This document shows positions 6,141-11,958 of a stretch of DNA of 11,958 nucleotides, in pieces; positions within the stretch are counted from its first letter, which is position 1, and the number at the start of each line of letters is the position of its first letter. This DNA is from JBBTVO01 sp038058335 (lineage in GTDB: Bacteria; Patescibacteriota; Microgenomatia; Levybacterales; UBA12049), in contig JBBUBI010000045.1 in NCBI GenBank assembly GCA_038058335.1, positions 1 through 11,958 on the forward strand, given 5' to 3'. The position numbers and the translations under genes were made by a program. The notes under the pieces were generated by a model, which was given only the letters and a program-made list of their open reading frames with translations, was not told the DNA's origin and searched no databases.

Positions 6141-6170
6141 TTGACAAGCAAAAAATAATCTGACTATATT
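6141..6170 (+). promoter_or_regulatory. Promoter of the 41-residue membrane protein
   Basis: A perfect TTGACA (6141-6146), 18-nt spacer and TATATT (6165-6170), then 6 nt to GTG at 6177. The expected start site is the G of the initiation codon, so the transcript would be leaderless. It is divergent from the dcd promoter. Confidence 0.7.
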
Positions 6171-6176
6171 TAACTA

Positions 6177-6302
6177 GTGGCAAAAAAGAAAACTAGAAAA
6201 TACTCCCCAAGAAAAAAGACGTACTCTTTTTCCCTGATCGTCTTCGGCGGTTTCATCATCATCTCAATTCTCCTAATGCTCGGCGCATTTAAGTTTATCT
6301 AG
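6177..6302 (+). CDS. Small single-span membrane protein, GTG start
   Basis: A 41-residue open frame from GTG at 6177 to TAG at 6300-6302. The N-terminal third is strongly basic (AKKKTRKYSPRKK), followed by one hydrophobic segment at about residues 18-38 (FSLIVFGGFIIISI then LLMLGAFKF). The positive-inside rule places the N-terminus in the cytoplasm. The support for a real gene is a perfect TTGACA and a good -10 placed so that transcription begins on the GTG, plus the composition. There is no Shine-Dalgarno. I do not recognise a family; it could be a small membrane-protein partner or regulator. Its downstream neighbour is the antitoxin gene, which has its own promoter. Confidence 0.6.
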   Translation: MAKKKTRKYSPRKKTYSFSLIVFGGFIIISILLMLGAFKFI

Positions 6303-6333
6303 GAATTTGCCTTACAAATCAACAAAGTCAGAG

Positions 6334-6362
6334 TTGACAAAATGCATACTTAAGTGTACATT
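6334..6362 (+). promoter_or_regulatory. Toxin-antitoxin promoter
   Basis: Perfect TTGACA (6334-6339), 17-nt spacer, TACATT (6357-6362, 4/6), then 9 nt to the antitoxin ATG at 6372. The transcript leader would be about 3 nt. Confidence 0.6.
6342..6361. promoter_or_regulatory. Palindromic operator with TGTACA in the toxin-antitoxin promoter
   Basis: ATGCATACTTAAGTGTACAT is an imperfect palindrome, symmetric at 16 of 20 positions with a perfect ACTTAAGT centre. It covers the spacer and -10 of the promoter. TGTACA is at 6355-6360 and a related TGCATA at 6343-6348, 12 bp apart centre to centre. From general knowledge of the Phd/YefM family, antitoxins of this fold bind palindromes at their own promoters, and TGTACA cores are reported for YefM-YoeB operators. 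Autoregulation here is inference. Confidence 0.5.
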
Positions 6363-6371
6363 TAAATAATC

Positions 6372-6644
6372 ATGAACTACATAAGCACGACTGATTTGAG
6401 AACTCAATCCAGCCAATTAGTTAATTCATTAAAGCAGGGTAAAAAGCTCTCTCTGGTTCACAGATCAAGAATTATCGGAGAAATTTCACCTGTCAAATCA
6501 AATGTAAAATCATTTGATGTCAAAAAGTTTCTCGAGCTTAAAAAGCTAGCAAAAGTACAAAATGCACCAAAGATTTCCTACAAAGAACGGGAGCGAATTT
6601 ATCGCAAGCATCTTATGGAAAAATATGGCAAAGGTATTTCTTGA
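6372..6644 (+). CDS. Phd/YefM-type antitoxin
   Basis: A 90-residue protein whose first 40 residues match the Phd/YefM DNA-binding and dimerisation domain: MNYISTTDLRTQSSQLVNSL, then KQGKKLSLVHRSRIIGEISPV, i.e. the strand-helix-strand with the conserved S/T-x-L-R, basic strand and I-x-P end. The C-terminal half (about 45-90) is lysine- and arginine-rich and likely disordered until bound to the toxin. The gene overlaps the next reading frame by 20 nt, the usual arrangement in type II toxin-antitoxin operons, and has its own promoter with an operator-like palindrome. Pairing of a Phd-type antitoxin with a PIN toxin is common. It would repress its own promoter and neutralise the PIN protein. Confidence 0.8.
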   Translation: MNYISTTDLRTQSSQLVNSLKQGKKLSLVHRSRIIGEISPVKSNVKSFDVKKFLELKKLAKVQNAPKISYKERERIYRKHLMEKYGKGIS

Positions 6645-6987
6645 CACCAATATTTACGTCGACATCGTCAAGAAAAGAACAGGCCGGCAGCTGGAAGATT
6701 TTCAGGGACAAGACTTATTCATTTCTTCTCTTTCAATTCATATTTTAACTTATATATTTAAATCTAAAATCCCTGATCCCGAACTAGACGTTAAGCTAGA
6801 ATCCTTCAATATTATCGCTCTTGATGTAAAAATTGTTGAAAAGGCTCTCATCGGTCCTACGAATGATTTCGAAGACAACGTACAGCTTCACAGTGCTGCA
6901 GAATCAGAATGTGATACATTCATGACAAGTGATAAAAAGTTAAAAGATATGAAATTCTTCGGAAAGGTCAAAATTGACTCAAATTAA
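6625..6987 (+). CDS. PIN-domain (VapC-like) toxin
   Basis: From the ATG at 6625 the product is 120 residues and begins MAKVFLDTNIYVD, the canonical PIN start with D7 and N9. Further acidic sites are D84 in DFEDNVQ (81-87) and D103 in TSDKKL (102-107), matching the metal-binding positions of PIN ribonucleases. The second acidic residue, normally a Glu in a helix near S-x-x-x-x-E, is missing: the segment reads ISSLSIHILTYI (33-44). An earlier ATG at 6562 would lie deep inside the antitoxin gene and lacks family similarity, so 6625 is preferred; the overlap with the antitoxin is 20 nt. Predicted activity is Mg-dependent RNA cleavage, perhaps reduced or using a variant site. Confidence 0.8.
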   Translation: MAKVFLDTNIYVDIVKKRTGRQLEDFQGQDLFISSLSIHILTYIFKSKIPDPELDVKLESFNIIALDVKIVEKALIGPTNDFEDNVQLHSAAESECDTFMTSDKKLKDMKFFGKVKIDSN

Positions 6988-7024
6988 AGACGTCTGCTCT
7001 GAGAAATTCTCTTCTTCGCTATTG

Positions 7025-7043
7025 ACCCCGAAATAGTCGGGGT
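7025..7043. repeat. G+C-rich hairpin abutting the stalk-protein promoter
   Basis: ACCCCGA (7025-7031) and TCGGGGT (7037-7043) pair perfectly across a 5-nt AATAG loop. It lies 37 nt past the toxin stop codon and its last base is the first T of TTGACA at 7043-7048. It could end the toxin-antitoxin transcript, though no T tract follows, or be a binding site controlling the next promoter. Confidence 0.6.
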
Positions 7044-7071
7044 TGACAAAAGACTGCAATTATTTTACCTT
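7043..7071 (+). promoter_or_regulatory. Possible promoter of the dockerin stalk protein
   Basis: TTGACA at 7043-7048 is perfect. At 17 nt the -10 would be TACCTT (7066-7071), a weak match; the better hexamer TAAAAT at 7072-7077 is 23 nt away, too far for a normal promoter. The start codon at 7092 has no Shine-Dalgarno and the leader would be at most about 14 nt. Confidence 0.4.
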
Positions 7072-7091
7072 TAAAATATACCCATTTCTCT

Positions 7092-8959
7092 ATGGATGAC
7101 AACTTAGATAAAAACGCCCCAACCAAACCTGCATCCGATTCTGTTTCCTATTCCAGAAATCAATCTCCCACCTGGAATGTCTTTGGCAAATTTTTCAGAC
7201 TCTTCTCAAATAGAACCACTGCAATTGCAGGAGTATTGGTACTAGTCCTTGGTCTAGGAGCTGGAATTATCGCAGTTCAGCGCTCCACCGAATACCGCCA
7301 ACAAGCCGCCATAACTCCGGTTTCGTATACGTTTGGTGATTCTTCATCAATCAAGGCTGGAAGCCCGAATTTTGACGCTACTTCTATAACTGGATGGTTA
7401 CACAATGTAAGTCCAGGATCGAATCAAATTGTACTAGTTAATGTAAGTATAAAAGTCAATACAATTACGACCCAAGCACCTACAGTAAATAGTATTACTT
7501 ATGGAGGGAGACAGCTTACAAAACTTGGGAGTAAAACATCCGACAATAGACTTCTCGCTTTTGAGCTATGGTATTTGAAAAATCCTCCTCAGGGCCGAAA
7601 TGCAGTAGTCGTCAATGTATCTCGCCCAAGTTCAATAGTTGCGGGCGCAATGACATTTTCAAATGTTGATCAGACAAATCCTTTTGGACAATATCTGTCT
7701 TATTTTGGCTCTGGTTCAGTTCCGCCAAATCTTGTTTATCGCCCAACAACTCAAGGACTTACTGTTGGCCAAGGAGATGTAATGGTTGATGCTGTAACAT
7801 CCTATAGAATTCAAAGGCCTTGTCAGTATACTGCGGGACCCAATCAAATTCTAACATGGGGTCAAGGAAGCAATACTACCCCTTTAACTGGCTCGTATAA
7901 CCAGAATGGGTTCTCAAACGATGCCGCAGGAAGCTATGCAAGGACTCCTGGATATTCAGATTTTATGCAATGGACTATCACAAACTGCAATGATTCAAGC
8001 GGAGGAAATATATGGATTTATCACGTAACTGCCTTGAAAGCCGCTGGTTCTGCTCCTGTCGCAACTGCTACTGTTACCCCCCCGGCAACTGGCGTGTGTA
8101 CCCCTTCATGTGCAACTGGGGAAACATGCGATAACGGAGTCTGCAAAATCTCGGGAGGTGGTTCTTGTACAAATGGAACTATACACGGAAGAGTTTTCAC
8201 TGACACAAATGAAAACGGTACTTTTGATTCCGGAGAGCAAGGCTTTACTTTGACTTCTCAGCCTCAGGTTTTAACTATGTGGAACAATAACTCCAATCTT
8301 GCTCAAGGCGCCAATATAAGTGCGGGAAACGGTCTGTATCAATTTACGAATGTAAGCACCAATACCAATGGGTACCGGCTTAGGTATACAGCTCCAACCG
8401 GATATAGAATTACTACACAACCGACTGCTCCGCTGCAAACAACCTATCCTTATGAAAGGACTTTATCAAATGGACAATATATTATTAATTATTCTGCAAT
8501 AAAACTTCCTCCTTGTGATCAGACAATCGATTTTGGCACAACCAATGTCCCTGCCCATCTTAAAGGAATCGTTTTTATAGACGACGGGAGTGGCGGAGGC
8601 ATAGCTCGCAATGGCATTAAGGAAACCGGCGAAATTGGATATTCAGGAGCTACTGTAAGAATTCCCTTTGGAGTCCCCGGTACTACCGTAACCACTAACT
8701 CTTCAGGAGCATATATTTTTAATAATGTGTACACGATTTCGTCTTATACTACAGTATCTCTTATTCTGCCTTCTGGGTACGAGCTGACTACTCCTCAAGG
8801 AGTAAATGCATCTCCTTCTTCAATAGATTCCCTAGCAAATGGCGTGACTGGCAATACTGTAAATTTTGGAATTATTTTAACTACAACTCCTCCTGTCACT
8901 TGTACTGATGGTACTGCTGCGAGCACGTGTAAAACAACTAGACCTCAGTATTGTCCAGC
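7092..8959 (+). CDS. Anchored surface stalk protein, N-terminal part up to the assembly gap
   Basis: The first 622 residues of a large envelope protein. A polar cytoplasmic head (1-41) precedes one membrane span (about 42-62, AIAGVLVLVLGLGAGIIAV) and a juxtamembrane QRSTEYRQQAA. Residues about 78-316 form a beta-rich domain (ITYGGRQL, ELWYLKNPPQG, VAGAMTFSNVDQTNPF) of the kind seen in large secreted adhesin-like proteins. A Cys-rich link CTPSCATGETCDNGVC (336-351) follows. Two SdrD-B-like Ig-fold repeats come next: 363-480, opening GRVFTDTNENGTFDSGEQG with a Ca-binding-type loop, and 490-595, with GIVFIDDGSGG and SGAYIFNNV. The last residues, CTDGTAAS through QYCP, begin a Cys-rich region that continues in the same frame after the gap. 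Extracellular role in attachment or scaffolding is inferred. Confidence 0.85.
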
Positions 8960-9114
8960 NNNNNNNNNNNNNNNNNNNNNNNNNNNNNNNNNNNNNNNNN
9001 NNNNNNNNNNNNNNNNNNNNNNNNNNNNNNNNNNNNNNNNNNNNNNNNNNNNNNNNNNNCTGATGGTACTGCTGCGAGCACGTGTAAAACAACTAGACCT
9101 CAGTATTGTCCAGC
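8905..9114 (+). repeat. 55-bp exact duplication on both sides of the N gap
   Basis: 8905-8959 and 9060-9114 are identical over 55 nt, and the identity ends exactly at the edges of the run of Ns. This is what two contig ends sharing an unmerged overlap look like. Joining them through one copy keeps the protein in frame. Confidence 0.95.
8960..9059. other. Assembly gap (100 N), probably of zero or negative true length
   Basis: Exactly 100 unknown bases, a conventional scaffold-gap size. As written it shifts the reading frame and splits one gene in two. The flanking 55-bp identity suggests that the real distance is an overlap, although a collapsed array of Cys-rich repeats at this point is also possible. 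Confidence 0.97.
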
Positions 9115-10024
9115 AACCGGAGGAGCCATAGTTAATAATTGCAATACTTGTGACTGTCCAACTGGTCAAACTTGCAATACATCAACCGGAGCATGTGCAA
9201 CTGTCGTAGCAACTGCTACTGTTACAAGTCCTACAGATCCGCTCCCCTGTAATGCATCGCCAACCGAATGCGGTACATGCGCTTATCCTCAGAATGTATG
9301 TAGTGGCGCAGCTACTCAGCAATGTAGATTCACTACAGGTAGCCCTAACTGCACTCCGACTCTTGGAAACCAATCATGTAACACCGCACTACCGAACTGC
9401 AATGCAGGTCTTGTTTGCACCAGCGGACAATGTGTAGCACCAATCGGAGTTACTGATCCCGTCGGAACAGGTACAAGACTTGCTCTTACACTTGGTCTTG
9501 ATGGCATAGGCAATGCAGGCGACAGCACAAACAGAACAGAATTGTCAACTCAATTCAGAAATCCTGTTCATCCAACCGTACCAATTACAATTACTGTCTA
9601 TAACAATGAAGAAACTACTGTAATTACTACAAAAACCGGAACCATTACTTATCAAGCTTCTCCTGGATCCGAACTTTACACAGGAGCTTTTGATCTGAAT
9701 AATATTGCCGTAGACACCAACTACACTGTGAAAGTTAAAGTCGACGGGCACCTTATAAGAAGAATTCGGGGTTCGATGAGGTTTGATTCGGCTAATCAAA
9801 CATTTAATGCTCCAATAGAAAATATGATAGCTGGAGACATTAATATGGACAACAGGCTTAGCGTAGACGATTACACTATACTCGTAGCCTGCTTATCTAC
9901 GAGCAACGGAGCATGTACTGCAGAAAATAGACTACGCGCCGATCTCAATGATGATGGTGCTATAGATATACTTGATGATTTCAACTTATTCAGAAGAGAA
10001 CTCAAGGTAAAAGAAGGAGACTAA
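9060..10024 (+). CDS. Anchored surface stalk protein, C-terminal part with dockerin
   Basis: Continuation of the gene begun at 7092; merging one 55-bp copy gives one frame of 926 codons (925 residues) ending at TAA 10022-10024. In merged numbering, residues 604-729 contain 18 cysteines in short CxxC-like and knottin-like modules (CNTCDCPTGQTC, CTSGQC), probably disulphide-bonded outside the cell. Residues about 743-860 form a beta-sandwich (TRLALTLGL, TVPITITVYN, YTGAFDLNNIAVDTNYTVKVKVDGHL). A type I-like dockerin ends the protein: loop 1 D864, N866, D868, S872, D875; loop 2 D899, N901, D903, D907, D910, each followed by a helix. The dockerin's expected partner is a cohesin, and the next gene encodes one. 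Confidence 0.88.
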
Positions 10025-10119
10025 AATAAATATTACCAATAAATACCAATACTACCAATAAAAAAATATTTAAATATTTGTAGTATTTGAAATTTGTAGT
10101 ATTTGTAGTATTCTAAATT
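10025..10119. repeat. Inverted short repeats between the dockerin and cohesin genes
   Basis: The left half repeats TACCAATA-type words (TACCAATAAA, TACCAATAC, TACCAATAAA); the right half repeats TTTGTAGTA three times, twice in tandem. AATACTACCAATA on the left and TATTTGTAGTATT on the right are complementary at 12 of 13 positions, so the gap can fold into a hairpin. No promoter or Shine-Dalgarno for the cohesin gene is evident here. Confidence 0.65.
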
Positions 10120-10725
10120 ATGAGCAAACGAACACTTATACTTATAGCCATATTACTCGCAGTCACAGCTGTGCTTCTTTTTATTGCATTTTCACCCCTT
10201 AAGAAACCAACCGTGCCAAAGGAAGGAGCACCTGTAGAGTTATCCTATGCTCAATCAGTTCTTACGATCAGTAGTCCCGTTGAAGGTTCTGATTCTACAT
10301 TCTCAGCAAATGTAGAGATCTCATCAGGAGAAAACAAAGTCAATGGAGTACAAATTGAACTTTCTTTCGACCCGACCAAAATTACAGACGTTGACATAAA
10401 ACCGGGCACCTTTCTCAAAGAACCAATCGAACTTTTCGAGACAATAAATCAGCAGAGTGGTAGTGTTTCATACGCAATTGCCGCTTCTCCGGGAGCTGAT
10501 AATATCTCAGGAGTCGGAACAGTCGCCACGATCACATTCCGCCAGATAGGTACTATTGGAGACTCTACATCTATCGATTTTGAACCCAAAACTTCTGTGA
10601 CCTCTTTGGAAATTGACAAGCCGATTCTCAAATCCGCAAGCAGCGTTATCTTTCAAATTACAAATCCTTCAACTCCTGCGCTACAACCAAGCTCACAATC
10701 TGTTTCCCCAACAATCACTCAATAA
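10120..10725 (+). CDS. Membrane-anchored cohesin-domain protein
   Basis: A 201-residue protein with a short basic N-terminus (MSKR), one membrane span or uncleaved signal (5-24, TLILIAILLAVTAVLLFIAF), a short linker, a cohesin-type beta-sandwich at about 46-181, and a Ser/Pro/Thr tail (182-201). Cohesin hallmarks seen: VNGVQIELSFDPTKITDVDI (74-93), then KPGTFL, SGSVSYAIAASPG (113-125), and SGVGTVATITFR (130-141). Cohesins bind dockerins; the gene directly upstream on the same strand ends in a dockerin, so the two products plausibly form a complex on the outer face of the membrane. Its stop codon directly abuts the stop of the convergent gene, with no intergenic base. A related non-cohesin Ig-like fold is the main alternative. 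Confidence 0.83.
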   Translation: MSKRTLILIAILLAVTAVLLFIAFSPLKKPTVPKEGAPVELSYAQSVLTISSPVEGSDSTFSANVEISSGENKVNGVQIELSFDPTKITDVDIKPGTFLKEPIELFETINQQSGSVSYAIAASPGADNISGVGTVATITFRQIGTIGDSTSIDFEPKTSVTSLEIDKPILKSASSVIFQITNPSTPALQPSSQSVSPTITQ

Positions 10726-11472
10726 CTAGGACTTCTCGCCTTTTTTCCACGGCACTGAGGTTATAAGAGGCGCATAGAGGTCGTCTTCGATATCGATTTT
10801 CAAATCCTTAAGTTCTTCCTCAGTCGGATTCCGAGGCTGAAACTTCACAAATGACACATCTTCGATAACCGCAAGGGGAATTTGCTCATTTCCCTCGCCC
10901 ATCACTCCCACAGCGGTCCCGGCCAAAGTATCCGTGACATTTAGCTTCTCTGCTTTCATTATCCGGCCAAAAATATCAGGCTTTCCTATATAGCTATTCA
11001 ATGCCTCAAATCCGCTATGCGCGATCGCAACTCCCGTAACCCCCCAGCGAAGCGGCGTGGTCTTGCTGTCAGTAATTATCACTCCAATATTCTTAATGTT
11101 AAACTTTTTCGCAAGATGCTCGCGGATTTTGTTCGCGGGCGCCTGAGGATTCTTAGGCCACATTACATAATATCCATCACCATTGGACTCATCTATGCCT
11201 CCAGATGCGGTAAATATTCCGTTTTTGATACTTATCATGAAATCGTATTTGCTCATGTGTCTTGGCAGATATAGATCAGCTTCTTTCATAACAAGTTCAT
11301 CTTTTGAAATACTGCCAATCTTTATTATTCGTCCTTCTGAAATTGCAATTATCTTTGACGTAACCGCAACGACAGACTTATCTTCCAGACTATTAATGTA
11401 TTTATCTAAAATCTTGAGGATATCCTTATCTTCTGAGGTAATCTTATGGGTCTTGATCGGAGTTACAATCAT
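10726..11472 (-). CDS. CofE-like (COG1478) gamma-glutamyl ligase
   Basis: A 248-residue cytoplasmic protein of the F420-0:gamma-glutamyl ligase family. Visible: VVAVTSKIIAISEGRII (34-50), the family's nucleotide-binding opening VTSKxxSxxEGR; SGGIDESN (90-97); VMWPKNPQAPA (103-113); GVIITDSKTTPLRWGVTGVA (130-149) with the T-D-S metal or phosphate site; and LAGTAVGVMGE (183-193). True CofE adds glutamates to coenzyme F420, but nothing for F420 is seen here. In Chlamydia a COG1478 member is known to replace FolC as folylpolyglutamate synthase, and this window is rich in folate enzymes, so polyglutamylation of folate is the more attractive role (inference). Its ATG overlaps the upstream carbonic-anhydrase-like stop codon as ATGA. 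Confidence 0.85.
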   Translation of the reverse strand: MIVTPIKTHKITSEDKDILKILDKYINSLEDKSVVAVTSKIIAISEGRIIKIGSISKDELVMKEADLYLPRHMSKYDFMISIKNGIFTASGGIDESNGDGYYVMWPKNPQAPANKIREHLAKKFNIKNIGVIITDSKTTPLRWGVTGVAIAHSGFEALNSYIGKPDIFGRIMKAEKLNVTDTLAGTAVGVMGEGNEQIPLAVIEDVSFVKFQPRNPTEEELKDLKIDIEDDLYAPLITSVPWKKGEKS

Positions 11473-11870
11473 TTAAGTTCTTCGACTGCCCATTCAGGCT
11501 CTGCTCTTCTTACAAAAACACCATAAACAGGAACTCTATTATCGATCATCTCCTTGATGACTTCAACGCTTTTTCGTACATCTTCCTTGTGAGTTGCTTC
11601 ATCCACCGGATTGCCTGCGCACTCTTCATGTCCATGCACAATAATACCCTGCGAATGATGCTTATCAATTGAAATATCGAGCTTGTGTCTTAGGGATTTT
11701 AATAATGCTTCAGATGGATCGTGAGCCAAAAGCCCCACCTTGCCAGCTTCAGTTATGGTATCCGGATACTTTGCTCCTGTTTTTTCCTGACCATAAATCC
11801 TAAGAGGTACTTGAACTCTACCGTCCATACAGCCCACACGAGTAAAAAATGTATCTCCGGCTTGTGACAT
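11469..11870 (-). CDS. Short beta-carbonic-anhydrase-like protein
   Basis: From the ATG at 11868-11870 the product is 133 residues. It has the beta-class signature C14-x-D16-x-R18 (VGCMDGRVQVP) and, later, H81-x-x-C84 (VHGHEECAGNP), giving the Cys-His-Cys zinc ligands plus the Asp-Arg pair. The middle segment KYPDTITEAGKVGLL and the short length (classical beta enzymes are ~190-220) place it with small carbonic-anhydrase-like proteins rather than standard CynT/Can types; activity on CO2 is possible, not shown. A longer reading from a TTG at 11904-11906 is rejected: that TTG is the start of the -35 box. It is the first gene of a two-gene operon with the CofE-like ligase, overlapping it by 4 nt. 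Confidence 0.8.
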   Translation of the reverse strand: MSQAGDTFFTRVGCMDGRVQVPLRIYGQEKTGAKYPDTITEAGKVGLLAHDPSEALLKSLRHKLDISIDKHHSQGIIVHGHEECAGNPVDEATHKEDVRKSVEVIKEMIDNRVPVYGVFVRRAEPEWAVEELK

Positions 11871-11877
11871 GCTTACT

Positions 11878-11906
11878 ATCTTACAATATTGCAAAAACTC
11901 TTTCAA
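11878..11906 (-). promoter_or_regulatory. Promoter of the carbonic-anhydrase-like/ligase operon
   Basis: On the minus strand TTGAAA (11901-11906, 5/6), 17-nt spacer, TAAGAT (11878-11883, 4/6), 7 nt, then ATG at 11870. The start site would fall at or one base before the ATG, giving a leaderless message. Confidence 0.6.
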
Positions 11907-11908
11907 GC

Positions 11909-11936
11909 TTGATTTATGTAGAAAAGCTGATATAAT
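11909..11936 (+). promoter_or_regulatory. Divergent promoter for the gene leaving the window
   Basis: TTGATT (11909-11914), 16-nt spacer, perfect TATAAT (11931-11936), then 11 nt to ATG at 11948. The leader would be about 4-5 nt. It stands back to back with the minus-strand promoter at 11878-11906. Confidence 0.55.
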
Positions 11937-11947
11937 TATAGGCTATT

Positions 11948-11958
11948 ATGGCAAACAC
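11948..11958 (+). CDS. Start of an unidentified gene, truncated by the window edge
   Basis: ATG GCA AAC AC, reading M-A-N-T, begins 11 nt after a perfect TATAAT. Support comes only from that promoter; three complete codons and part of a fourth allow no family assignment. Confidence 0.35.

Noticed and set aside
6562..6624. Upstream ATG extending the PIN toxin by 21 codons
   Set aside because: The extra residues are merely the antitoxin gene read out of frame; PIN proteins start within a few residues of the LDTN motif, as the ATG at 6625 does.
7072..7077. TAAAAT as the -10 of the stalk-protein promoter
   Set aside because: A 23-nt distance from TTGACA is outside the usual 16-18 nt range, so it was not used as the main call.
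8021..9799. Several minus-strand open frames of 60-84 codons within the stalk-protein gene
   Set aside because: They are antisense to Thr/Asn-rich coding sequence with clear SdrD-B, Cys-rich and dockerin modules; some include the N gap.
11017..11476. Plus-strand frames of 85 and 97 codons
   Set aside because: They are opposite the CofE-like gene, which has continuous family motifs, and lack promoters or recognisable domains.

Overview
This window looks like part of a small, AT-rich genome of a Candidate Phyla Radiation (Patescibacteria) bacterium, most likely of the Microgenomates group. This is inference from gene content and style, since no rRNA gene is present. The signs are: tightly packed genes with 4-bp ATGA overlaps, almost no recognisable Shine-Dalgarno sequences, divergent core enzymes, a membrane-anchored stalk protein with a juxtamembrane RSTEYRQQAA stretch, SdrD-B-like and dockerin modules, and a separate anchored cohesin protein.

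Region 1 (81-6064, all minus strand) is a thymidylate and one-carbon cluster. In transcription order it reads dcd, tmk, a second Dcd/dUTPase-fold gene, thyA, a YerC/TrpR-like regulator, a Nudix hydrolase, folA and glyA. Together they account for dCTP to dUTP to dUMP (Dcd-family proteins), dUMP to dTMP (ThyA), dTMP to dTDP (Tmk), recycling of dihydrofolate (FolA) and supply of methylene-tetrahydrofolate (GlyA). The last three genes are tightly coupled. Most gaps between the others carry short 7- or 9-nt quasi-tandem repeats, each gap with its own word.

Region 2 (6065-7091) starts with a divergent promoter pair. It holds a 41-residue GTG-start single-span membrane protein, then a Phd/YefM-type antitoxin overlapping a PIN-domain toxin, with a TGTACA-centred palindrome in their promoter.

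Region 3 (7092-10725, plus strand) encodes a surface module: one large anchored stalk protein ending in a dockerin (about 925 residues once a spurious-looking 100-N gap flanked by an exact 55-bp duplication is closed), followed by a small anchored protein carrying a cohesin domain.

Region 4 (10726-11870, minus strand) is a two-gene operon: a short beta-carbonic-anhydrase-like protein overlapping a CofE-like (COG1478) gamma-glutamyl ligase that may act on folate, which would tie it to region 1. A divergent gene begins on the plus strand at 11948 and runs off the window. Several promoters sit so close to their start codons that transcripts should be leaderless or nearly so. I saw no tRNA, rRNA, CRISPR array or transposase, and no gene-free stretch longer than 300 bases; the largest is 2786-3028.
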